A stretch of 64,000 bases of DNA, taken from contig NMRB01000088.1 of assembly GCA_002633025.1 (NCBI GenBank), positions 365,896 through 429,895 of the forward strand, in the 5' to 3' direction. The position numbers and the translations under genes are program-made. This DNA is from Notospermus geniculatus. Taxonomy: Eukaryota > Nemertea > Pilidiophora > Heteronemertea > Lineidae. Below, piece after piece: positions 53,408-63,588 of this stretch (the first letter of the stretch is position 1; each line of letters opens with the position of its first letter). The notes below the pieces were generated by a model. It was not told where the DNA came from and did no database searches. It saw only the letters and a program-made list of their open reading frames with translations.

Positions 53408-53965
53408 GGCCTACATCTTGTGAAGGGCCAGTAATGCTCTGCTTTGGCCCTCCTTTGAATTCGATTGTGGGGTTTCCCTTTTCAAATAAACAGTATATAT
53501 ATATATATCTTGTGAAGGAGTTTATGTACAGGAAATTTTGGTATTCCTCTAGAAATGATGGTTGCCTATGTAGTGTATATTGGTGTACAAGTACATGTAC
53601 ATCACAATCCAAACTGTGTTGCCAAGAACATTGCCCCAAAATGCCGCATTCGCCTCATCGATGTATCATCCCAGAAGGACAATGAAACAGCCACTAATGT
53701 TCTGTACTCTTGAGGACATCACTCTTATCTATGGCCCCCAAATGACGTGCATGCCTCGTAAAGATGTCAGTTATTCTGCAAGGGAAAACATGACTGGCTG
53801 CTTCACTTATCTTATTTCAATCTGCTGCGCCTTTTGGGATCGTTGAGGGTCCTACGTACGGCATATATTCTGACTAGACAATTTCACGCGAAGGTGACAT
53901 GAACTGAATGCAACCAGTCTACCGACACAAATGTTCTTACAAGAGATCAAGAAATCGCTACGTTA
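53408..53965. other. Unannotated, short TA repeat
   Basis: TATATATATATATAT at 53494. Frames of 83-102 codons overlap on both strands without domain. Confidence 0.4.
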
Positions 53966-54333
53966 ACGATAACACTAACGCTAAATGGGGGTTTACACCA
54001 TTCAACTTGTTGATGAAGCTGTTGAAAGTTGAAGGGTGTTGAACGTTGTTGAAAGCTGTTGAACCGGCGTCTGATCCCCCTTTCAACACCTTTCAACAGG
54101 TCTTTCAACAGCTTTCAACAAGTTGCGAAAATAGATTCATGTTCCTATTTCTGGCAACATGTTGAAGCTGTTGAAAGACCGTGTTGAAAGTTGTTGAAAG
54201 GGGGTTTAGACGATTCAACAGCTTTCAACAACGTTCAACACCTTTCAACATTCAACACCTTTCAACAAATGTTGAACCGTGTAAACCCCCTTAACGCTAC
54301 CTCTGACGTACAATTTGCATTGTAAACAAGAAA
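53966..54333. repeat. Repeat H, interrupted copy
   Basis: Left part AACACTAACGCTAA (to 53994) and right part TAACGCTACCTCTGACGTAC join to match 27667-27748 when 53995-54291 is removed. Confidence 0.65.
53995..54291. mobile_element. 297-bp hairpin element of GTTGAAAG units, TAA duplication
   Basis: GGGGGTTTACACC mirrored by GTGTAAACCCCC; interior is GTTGAAAG/CTTTCAAC units throughout, so the arms pair in many registers. TAA on both sides (53992-53994, 54292-54294). Confidence 0.92.
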
Positions 54334-54631
54334 ATATGCATTACTAGAATGCGAAAAAAAAGTCCCACCACAAATCCCATGTGCGGGTGTACAGGTCTGT
54401 TACCTAAGGGTGTGCGGGTGTATGGCGTCTGTAACCCAGGAGGGGCGGGGGGGGGGGGGGGNTCTGAGTTAATTTGAAAATTTGTTCTCATCTTAATTTC
54501 GTAACTCGTTCCGAGTTTCTGTAATTTGTTCTGGCACCTAGGAGCCACCGTACATATGAGCATGGAAGTATTATAAATACTTCATGATATGAGCGGTTAA
54601 ATCCGCAAATAAATACCGGTACGTTACAAAA
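54334..54631. other. Unannotated with G homopolymer and N
   Basis: G run of 12 ends at N54462; no gene. Confidence 0.5.
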
Positions 54632-54785
54632 TAACGACGTTGGGCGGCGCTGTAGTCGTTAGTTCCATCTCGATTCGTACCTGAGAAAGACGTTGGGCGG
54701 CGCTGTAGTCGTCAGTACCATCTCGAGTCGTACCTAAGAAAGACGTTGGGCGGCGCTGTGGTCGTAGAGGTGATCTGGAGTCGGA
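54632..54785. repeat. Tandem array, about 54-bp unit, three copies
   Basis: GACGTTGGGCGGCGCTGTAG at 54637, 54690 and 54743, followed by CCATCTCGA.TCGTACCT. Confidence 0.95.
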
Positions 54786-55337
54786 GCAAAATTCTTTTGT
54801 AAAATTTTGTAACGTCAGAACATCAGCTGCGCCTGCGAGACATTGCTGACTCATAATTACAACCAAACAAATTTGTGCAAGTGTCACTTCTTGGCGAGAC
54901 TGACGCCGACACCAACATCATGGGCCAGTGCACGGGACAGGGTATCGAATTGAATACTTTCTCTTTAAATCAGAAGTTCTAAATGAGGCATAGTCTACCC
55001 TGTTACACGTTTTCCTGACAGGTTTTCGTGCTTCAGTGGTCATTGCATACCAACTGAATGTACGCCCGAAAGACTGGCATCATTGATAAACAATAATACA
55101 TAAGGATTGCAAACATTAGGGGAAAAGGTTTCGATTTTTTGTCATCGTTTGATCCGTATCCTAGGGCTGTTAGCCGGTTTTAACAGTGGCCATATTGCGA
55201 TCAGCCTCATGGACACAACATTCTGACAGGAATCATCCAGAAGGATTGATTCGACGTCGCTTCGATCATGTTTAGGGGTGGGGAATCGGACATGCGAGAT
55301 ATCGATATTGATTCTGTAGCACAAGTCAGTACTCATT
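54786..55337. other. Unannotated sequence
   Basis: No feature recognised. Confidence 0.4.
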
Positions 55338-56095
55338 GCGGAAAGGTTCTTTAGGTGCTTTAGTGTTAATGGAAGAAAAATATTGTGTTACCTAATATAA
55401 GGTTTCTCTACAAGTTCTTTGGTGTTAATGGACGGAAAATCCTGTGTATGTTACGTAAGGTTTTTCTATGGATTCTTTGCTGTTAGTGGAAGGCAAATCC
55501 TGCGTTATGTAAGCTTTTCTACGGGTTTTTTGGTGTTAATGGAAGGAAAATCCTGTGAATGTTACGTAAGGTTTTTCTATGGATTCTTTGGTGTTAATGG
55601 AAGGCAAATCCTGTGTTACGTAAGGTTCTTCTACGGGTTCTTTGGTGTTAATGGGAGGAAAATCCTGTGTTATTTAAGGTTTTCTACGGGATCTTTGGTG
55701 TTCGCGGAAAGGTTTTTCTGAGGCTGCTTTAGGTGTGTTAATGGTAGAAGTCCTGTGATATCAAGTATATAGGTTTTTCGAAGGGTTCTTTGCTGTTAAT
55801 GGTACGAAAATCATGTGTTTACTTAATACCGGTATACCTTTCTGAAGGTTCTTTACGTGTTAATGGTAAGAAGACAATGTGTTATGTGAAGGTTTTTCAT
55901 ATGGTTCTTTTGCTCTTGATGGTAAGAAGATCATGTGTTAAAGCATACTTTTTTCTAAGGGTGCTTCGATGTTAATGGTAAGAAGGTATGTTATGCATAG
56001 TTTTTTCTATTGATTCTGTGGTACTGATGGTAAGACCCAATGTTGTGTAAATTTCTCTCGAGGCTCTTAGGTGTCATTGGTAAAAAATCTTGTTT
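55338..56095. repeat. Tandem array, about 50-65 bp unit, about 14 copies
   Basis: GGTTCTTTGGTGTTAATGGA, GAAAATCCTGTG and TTAAGGTTTTTCTA recur from 55338, drifting towards the 3' end. The 100-codon frame at 55419-55721 reads the array (YGFFGVNGR repeated) and has no start or context to support a gene. Confidence 0.92.
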
Positions 56096-56924
56096 TCTAC
56101 CGACACCACACTAATCATCATGTTTTTTCCTCATTAGATCTATGCCGATTGTCTCAAAGAAAGGGAGCTTTCACAGGTCATATGTCCCTTATTATTTCTA
56201 CGATACAAACAACAAATCGGCTATTGCTGATGATAAAGGAATGACATATTGAAAAAAAATATGAAAAAAGGAAAATTTACTTTAGAAACAATGAGATCAT
56301 CCTCATTATTCTGGCAAAGTTCACGAACAAATAGCTCGCTTTGTCCTGGAATGTTCCAGACGTGCAAAGATAACACCTCCAAATGACAGCAAATATCATT
56401 AAGTCAAATGTAGATATATTTTTGTCTTTATAAGGGCTTTGATGTCATTCGTTCTCTCATGAATGTCAGTAACAGACAGGGCCTGAGGGAAAGGCAATGA
56501 GATCCTACAAGTATCTTCAGCTTGTTCCGGTAATAAGTATCAAGTCTACAACGAAAAAAAACCCACAGTTCAGACCAAAGGGCGTGACATGGATTTCTAA
56601 CAATGCTATAACAGCGACAAACAGAACCGGCGGATTATAATCAGGAAAATCGGTTCCCCCAGGGAAATTCTACCGGAGGTATGCCATGTGTTGCCGCCCG
56701 GTCAAACACCGACGTACCAGTTATGTCTACGACACTAAAGGTTAGATCGGCGCTTGGGTGAAATCAATCAAACAGGGTAGATGTGCTTGAGGTGAAACGG
56801 AAACAACTTATAATGGTTTTAGAGATTGTCGCTGTCAACATTTTCTCTCGTCGAGAAAAAGGAAGCGTACTAAAGGATGATGTATGACCTGGGTGATTGG
56901 CAAAGGAAGTAAATTCCGTTCAGC
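56096..56924. other. Unannotated sequence
   Basis: No repeat or domain-bearing frame. Confidence 0.4.
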
Positions 56925-57238
56925 GGGTTTGAGTAGTCTACAGATCGACGACTGTCCGAGTATGTAAAGGACATTGATGTTCTCAAAGAGAATTTAGCAA
57001 GGGGCAACAGCTCACTCGATCTGCATCTCGACAACTTACCCACTCTCAGACTGGAGCCACTTCGCAGAGAACGAATGGAGNGGGTTTGAGTAGTCTACAG
57101 ATCGACGACTGTCCGAGTATGTAAAGGACACTGACGTCCTCAAGGGGAATTTAACAAGGGGCAACAGCCCACTCGATCTGCATCTGGAAAACTTACCCAC
57201 TCTCAGACTGGAGCCACTTCGCAGAAAACGAATGGAAC
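56925..57238. repeat. 157-bp duplication joined by a single N
   Basis: Copy 1 (56925-57080) ends and copy 2 (57082-57238) starts at N57081. They differ at a handful of bases, as alleles might. Confidence 0.9.
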
Positions 57239-57400
57239 GAAATTCTATGTGCCAGAGAGACCCCAGAAAATACCCCCCCCCCCCCTTTCGAGAGAAGCGT
57301 GATCATCGTGCCTTATTGGACTTGTCAGTAGCTTACTCTAATCTTGGTCCTTGGGACTTGATCATGCGCCGTGCCAGTTGGAATGATGGATCCTTCTGAT
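57098..57400 (+). CDS. Candidate open frame after TCTACAG, unknown protein
   Basis: After TCTACAG (acceptor-like, weak pyrimidine tract) one frame stays open about 99 codons to TGA near 57400, reading RRLSEYVKDTDVLKGN, LHLENLPTLRLEPLRRKR, then LSVAYSNLGPWDL. Copy 1 of the duplication keeps the same frame to N57081. Some differences between copies are silent, some not. No start codon and no family. Confidence 0.25.
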
Positions 57401-57585
57401 CAAGCAAAGTTTCGGCATGTTCAATTAGCATACCATTCAACTTAGAAACGCTCGGAATAATTGCACTTTCAAGCGGTTTTTGCCTTCGATTAGTCACAAC
57501 CACGCTCGTGTGCTTGGCGACTACAGGAGCAACTTCCCGTCATGAATCACCTTGAATACCTTTCTAAACGAAGTCGGTTTTTTAA

Positions 57586-57722
57586 CGTCATCATCGATCT
57601 CTGTGATATTCTAACGTCATCATCAATCTATGTGATTTTTAACGTCATCACTGATCTCTGTGATATTTTAACGTCATCATCGATCTCTGTGATATTCTCC
57701 GTCATCACTGATCTCTGTGATC
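57586..57722. repeat. Tandem array, about 28-bp unit, five copies
   Basis: AACGTCATCATCGATCTCTG and TGATATT recur at 57586, 57612, 57640, 57669 and 57700. Confidence 0.92.
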
Positions 57723-58110
57723 AAGAAGATACCTGTGGAACCTGACTCTTCAGGGCGATGGTATTCCTTTCACCATTCACCGACTGGCGCCCAATCAATC
57801 TTACCTTGGAAGCTTCCACCAGTCAATGGCTTTGAGCCCCTAGCGCTGAATTACGATTACAGTAGGATCATGCATGCTATGTCATGTTTCCGGGTGACAG
57901 TCAGCATAGGAAATTATGTGTTCATGGTATTATTGCTAATTTTGCCTGACGCAGCTTAATTGATGAATATGGGAAGAGTTACAAGCAGTCGGTAGAGTTA
58001 TGCACAGATGGATATACCCAGTGGGACATGGTCCAATTGAACAAATTGCTTGTGTCTTTACGCTCAGGCTACCATAGTTCTAGGCCATATCACTGGGTTT
58101 TAGCTTATCT
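57723..58110. other. Unannotated sequence
   Basis: An 80-codon frame begins in the array; no domain. Confidence 0.4.
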
Positions 58111-58250
58111 GGGGCCATATTCACGAAGCCTTCGCAACTTAGCCTGTACGCAAATCTATTGTAAGGCAGTCAGTGAACAATAGGCCATGTGCAGCCAAAC
58201 AGTTGACTTGCCTGCACGCAAGGTTGCGAAGGCTTCGTGAATATGGCCCC
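58111..58250. mobile_element. GGGGCCATATTC palindromic MITE
   Basis: GGGGCCATATTCACGAAGCC mirrored exactly at the right end, then CTTCGCAAC/GTTGCGAAG. 140 bp; duplication not resolved. Confidence 0.88.
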
Positions 58251-60205
58251 AGGTTAAGTCATGCAGCTTGTCTCATTCTTTAATCCCACTCATTCTTAAA
58301 ACCTCAATTAAGGAAATCATGCGGCGAAATACATTACATCTCAGCGGTCTTTCATTGAATTTCAAACAATCTAGGACACTGGTAGGAAAAAAATGCCTTC
58401 ACAGCCTAAATACGTGAAAAATAACTCCCACCAATGCTCTCATGCAACCCAATATACAGCGACAAGTGTGCATGGCGCAATCGACCGAGACTCATTACCC
58501 TCTATCCAATCATACTACAACCCCGGGACTACAACCCACTTTTTGTCGCTTGTACACGTATCCGAGTCTTCTGGCTGAAGATTGATCAAACATTTCATTA
58601 AAACTCGTCTTAAAAAGCAAGGGATATGTTACAGCGTCGCTTGCTCTTAAATCAATTGAAACGATGAAAAATACCAGTGGAAAAATATTAAATTGGGTTA
58701 AAAACTTACTTCTGAACCCCCCCCCCCCCTCCAAGACACACTCATGTCGCTCACCGGGTACCCGTGCGGCTTGGAGCTGCTATCGTTTATTTTCTTTTAC
58801 TAAAATCATTTCAAGGCGTAACGCTCCCTGTCTTTTCAGATTTTCCTTTACCGTTATTGAGAAGGAAACCTTTTGTAGTGCCTTACGAAGTTTTTGATGG
58901 GAAAACTAGCTCGGGTTTTTCGAAACTCAGAAGACTTTCTCCTCTGAACGGCATATTTTACGTTCGGCGTAGGAAGAATCCTCTCATTGGTGATATGCCA
59001 AAGAAACTGACATCAAAGAATGCAACGGGAAGATGGTGCAGAAACTACGTCACGACAAATGTTAAGAAATGTCATTAAAAGGAAGAGAAGAGCATTCACA
59101 ATGCTCTCTTTTGATGCCACATTGATGTAATATTATCTCTCGAATCATACTTTTATAAGTTCATGCACGTTACAAAGAAAACGTTCGAATTTTAACATCA
59201 AAGCTTGATAGGAATAGAGTACCCGCTCCAACGACATGTCTCTTTCGCGACTTAGCTTTTTACGTGCCCGATTCTGTACGGCGTACTCTGGATCGATCTA
59301 ACCTATCACCACAATCTGCTGAAAGACTTTGACGATGCCCCTGATGATTAGTATGTTAAAAGTACATGTAACAGCTACCAGCAGGTCCCACTTTATTGGT
59401 CATGGCTCCAGACAAACACATACGTGTACACCAAATCTTTCAAGCTGAAGTGTGAAATGTGAAATGTGACGCTGAAGAGAAGGACAACGGCACAGAACAC
59501 CAAAAATTTGTGCAGCGATTTGGTATCATTTTTCCATCTCTCAAAGAATGCCCACTTTGTAATGATGTCTAGGGACAATGATCTGATGTCAAAGTTACAC
59601 CAACCCACTCTAATATCATATATTAGTCGAGATGGCCACTTTAGATAGAGTGGTCGTTGCATGATCCATCTTACTTATCCGTTAAAAATACATAAATGTG
59701 TTGCTGTGGGCGGTGTTGGGGTTTGTTCTGAATGTCAAGGGTTAGAACGGCACGGCAAATTTTGTTCATGTTATGTTCACATTCCATCCTCCCTGTTTTT
59801 CAAGCCAGATCTGACATTTCTTGTAGGCTGTCCACGGCATTCCAGGCATATCATGCTCGTTCTCTTTTCGTGATATAGACCAGACAGTGACAGCCAGAGG
59901 GATACAAAACTGGTCAATAGGAAGCCAAAGGCACTTAAAGTGTCAGCCCTTAATCCACTTGTTTTTATATATTGGTCACCCACATATTCCTCGGAGCGTA
60001 TTTCATTATGTACAATGGGCAAGCGGGGAACGGGGAGAGTGATTTAGGTTGCCGAATTGTTTAACGGTTAAAAGTTTGGTCACCAGTGGTCCAATTTATC
60101 AGCTTCTTTCCTTCAGAACGTGACTACTTGCAGAATCAAGGTGAGATGGGTTGAAGCAGTAGGAAACAACTGGCACTGACTTCAGAGGAGTTCTTTCGCC
60201 CTTCC
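58251..60205. other. Low-repeat stretch, no gene assigned
   Basis: C run at 58720. The 104-codon frame 58764-59078 is Arg/Lys-rich at its end and unrecognised. TACATGTA is nearly absent from here on (one site at 59364). Confidence 0.4.
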
Positions 60206-60454
60206 ATGGCAAAAGGCAAAACCGTCATCTCGATCAGGTCCTCTGAAAGGGACCTGAATGCGCATGTCGCACTGACCATCCCTCGATATGCCCCCAAAGT
60301 AGTCCTGAAAGCAGATCACCGATTGGCTAGCTCGTTCGACGCCAATGGGGAACCCGCAGAACTAACACGCACTAGTGACGCCTATTGGTCATCCTTTGAG
60401 AATCGCGTGAACGATGCAGTTTCAGAGCGCGGGATCGATTCGAAACTGCGGTGA
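60206..60454 (+). CDS. Unrecognised 82-codon frame
   Basis: Starts MAKGKTVISIRSSERDL, ends SERGIDSKLR. Balanced, soluble composition with few Cys/Trp. Its 3' 45 bp resemble 3585-3650, where the frame is broken. No splice signals or family; kept as hypothetical. Confidence 0.15.
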   Translation: MAKGKTVISIRSSERDLNAHVALTIPRYAPKVVLKADHRLASSFDANGEPAELTRTSDAYWSSFENRVNDAVSERGIDSKLR

Positions 60455-61429
60455 GAGAGGCTATCAGCCTCAGAACCGAGAATTGGAATGGTCCTTGATG
60501 TGCAAGATTCGGAATGGTCCAGATGAAAGCAGAGAACATTCCGTGCACATCAAGCGATCTGCTAAAGACAACCAAAGGTTTGGCCAACTTGACATGTGTC
60601 CTTCATCAGTATCCAAACTTCTACCACCTAGACTAAATTTCCGGTGACTTTATCTCCGTCTATTTCTCCCTTCACAATCTTGCGTGGAAGCTATAAAACC
60701 GTGACGGCCATCCAAATTGCTTGTTCATCAGCGTTCGCATTAATCAGAAGCTTTTAGCAAATTGAACACATTAAGATTATTAAATTGTGATAAGACTAGT
60801 GTTGGAAGAAATCCTTTTTCTTCGGCGGCTTTATAAAGTCTTTCTAATTGGTCGGCGTGATGTTACCTCTTAACGTAAAATGATGAAAAATGACAGCTGC
60901 AGCAAGTTATTTTCTGTGTAGCGTAAAAGTAAAAAGCTACCGTGGCTATTCTGGCCCCGAATCAGGAAATAGTAGTTTTTACAATGAGAGGCGTAAAGAT
61001 TTTCGGAAAAAGTCTTTGGCATTACCGCGGTTATATTTGACCAAGACACCTGACTTCCAACACGGACCATCAGTTCACTTCCTCGATAAGTGCATTTAGT
61101 GTGCACGGCCATGTGTGCAAAATCCTATCAACTTCTTATAGCGGTATCCCATTTCTAAGACTACTATATTTCGGTGAAGTTCACCTAGTCACTCTTTCGT
61201 TAGAGGCGAGAATCTTATCAAATTCTCAAATCAATACTGGTTTTCCGTTGCAGGACGGAATGATTTCATTACCATCTCATCCACGGTGTGTTTTCCACCT
61301 GACAACACGGTCAACGGCCGGCTTACTCTATTATCAAATTTTCTGCCACTTCGCGAATATAACCAAGCTTGAAATAGAGGTTGGCAGCTTGTCACTTTCA
61401 GTTACCAATCATGAGGAACAAAGGAGAGA
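60455..61429. other. Low-repeat stretch, overlapping unsupported frames
   Basis: Plus frame 61101-61451 (116 codons) and shorter ones; no domain recognised, no repeats seen. Confidence 0.35.
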
Positions 61430-61888
61430 ATGGTCTGCAATCAAATGGTAACATTTTCAGCCGAGATCAAGAGTGAATTTTGGCCACGCTGGGAGAGCTT
61501 CTGCGGTGAATGTTTGCCATGTTCTATCAGCGGAGGATTTTTTGTACCAATATTAAAATGGTTCTCCTTTCTCTTTGCAGTGCTATCAGCCCCAACAGTG
61601 AAACAAAATGTCGGCGAAAGGAAGGCCACAAATAAAGAGGTAGGTCGGCGTAATTTCCTCAAAGGAAAAGTGTACAACTTTCTGTTTGTTAGGCGCTGGT
61701 ATCTTACTCACAAACCGGGCTCACAAAGTCTCTATAAGAACATAAGAAACGGTAAATTGATTAGTGTAGTTTCGCCTTCCAAGGGAGGAGCCGACTATAC
61801 CGCAGTATTCTCAGTTGTACTTTTTCTTCACCCATTTTCATTCTGCTTGCTGAACCATTCCCAGTTCTCCCCATCCATTGCCAACTAA
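61430..61888 (+). CDS. Longest frame in the window, 152 codons, hypothetical
   Basis: Two hydrophobic segments (GGFFVPILKWFSFLFAVL near residue 35 and AVFSVVLFLHPFSF near 125) flank a basic middle (RKATNKEVGRRNFLKGK). About one or two such frames are expected by chance in 64 kb at this composition, and no promoter, splice or homology evidence supports it. Confidence 0.15.
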   Translation: MVCNQMVTFSAEIKSEFWPRWESFCGECLPCSISGGFFVPILKWFSFLFAVLSAPTVKQNVGERKATNKEVGRRNFLKGKVYNFLFVRRWYLTHKPGSQSLYKNIRNGKLISVVSPSKGGADYTAVFSVVLFLHPFSFCLLNHSQFSPSIAN

Positions 61889-62460
61889 TTGCGTACATCA
61901 CACGCACCACAGCATCCAGGAATAGTGACGACTGTCCCGTGAAATTGATGGCGACCGTGGGATTATTGTACGGTACTCTCCGATTGCAAATATTTCTACC
62001 AAATTCTCATTCTGTTGTCATCAGCTCTGGTTAGACAGAGCGTGGTTTTAAAGAAGAGATAAGATTCTATCTCTCTTTTACTAGAAAGGTACAGACACAA
62101 GCACTGAACGTCCTTCGAAAATATTTGCGAACCCTACTCAAGGAACCCATGGCTACCGTTTTCGGTCATCAGTGCAATGTTCCCATAAGCCGCTTAGAAT
62201 AGGAAATTGGCCGAGGAAATGAAAAATATCGGCAAAACACGCTGAAGAACGGCAACCATTTAAAACATCGTCTGTCTAGTTCTAATTGCCTGGTGATAAC
62301 CCGAGGCTAGCCAATCCCGTACATTTCATATCACTCGAGGCAGCCCGTGTTGCTCGGGAAATAAAACGCTTGAACAATGTTCAACGAGAGCAGAATATTC
62401 AGTCGTAGAACGGCGAACGAAATCTTTTAGTTTCATGAGTGCATGATGGTGAAGGTGATT
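61889..62460. other. Unannotated sequence
   Basis: No feature recognised. Confidence 0.4.
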
Positions 62461-62461
62461 G

Positions 62462-62800
62462 CTAACTGCTCAGGGATGCCTTCAGGGACCATTCTCCCAC
62501 AGCAGGGCTTTGGTTTCGCTCCTCTTCGTCGCTGTGCTTGGATGACGAGGAGCGAGGTAAAATGCTGTTGGAGGATGTTAGGGACCATTGCATGATGGAT
62601 TGACTATATGAACCGATGGTTCAATGGCTTTTACAGTACGAATATTTATCTCATAGGATATGTGAGGTAAAACTATTACCCCAGACTCGCTTGCAACATC
62701 GCTAACTGAACAGGCGAATGTCTTTAGGGACCGCTGCATGATTGATTGACTATGGAACGACGGTTCGCTGCTTTTAAACCACAAATTCATCTCATATTCA
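62462..62800. repeat. Tandem duplication, about 144-bp period
   Basis: TTAGGGACCATTGCATGATGGATTGACTAT at 62578 recurs at 62723, followed by GGTTC and TTCATCTCATA blocks; a third weak start (CTTCAGGGACCATT) lies at 62480. Confidence 0.8.
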
Positions 62801-63438
62801 TGTATGCGAGCAACCTGAACAACAGGGCACAAGCCTCCAAAAAACCTGGTGACGTTGCGTCGGTTTGTGACCCTGACGAACAACAGTCAAATCCGCCAGA
62901 TAGAGCCACACTCACGTCCATTGCTTTCTGTCACGTTTTGAACCCGTTGCATTTATTAAAGAACAACATGCAGTTCTGTTTAGGTGGTAATATGTTTACC
63001 ATCAATGCTGGTGCATGATATGTTAGAGACAGTGTGATTCCTTTATCACGAAAGGTCGACATCGATCGGGTCGAATTTCACGATACTCAGCTCCTGTAAA
63101 CGATCCATGAGCATCAAATTCACTTGTGCTGGTTGGCATCGTGATTGCTGAGTAAGACCATGTAATAAAACGGACATGACGGAAGCAGCAAACTGCGCAG
63201 TACTCTCCATTTTGTGCATCGTTTTAGGTAAATATCTAAATTCTTGACATGAGAGACGCCATATTGAGCTTCCACCTCTCTGCTAGCTCCACCTATTGCT
63301 CGAAATCATGATACCTGCGGTTCAGGATGCCCACTGGCATGACTGGCCATACACATTACCGTACGTGTGTGCAGAATTCACACCGAAATTGCTTGCCATC
63401 TTTCAGTGCTGGCAAACCGTGCGTTCTGCAAGTAATAA
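62801..63438. other. Unannotated sequence
   Basis: Frames of 90-101 codons read the duplication; no gene supported. Confidence 0.4.
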
Positions 63439-63588
63439 TAGGGAGGTTTAGAAATCAAACGATAAACGTACTCTAGACAACGTTATTTTTCACACTACAC
63501 ATTGTCCAGATTTTATATAGCATTTTCGGTACAAAAATTACGTTGTCGTTACCGTTTACGTTTATCGTTTGATTTCTAAACCTCTCTA
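63439..63588. mobile_element. Palindrome family A, copy 6
   Basis: TA|GGGAGGTTTAGAAATC with mirrored GATTTCTAAACCTCTC|TA; small deletion in the left arm (GTACTCTAGACAACG). Confidence 0.92.

Noticed and set aside
55419-55721. 100-codon frame as a repeat protein
   Set aside because: It is a minisatellite read through; unit lengths are not all multiples of three and there is no promoter or splice context.
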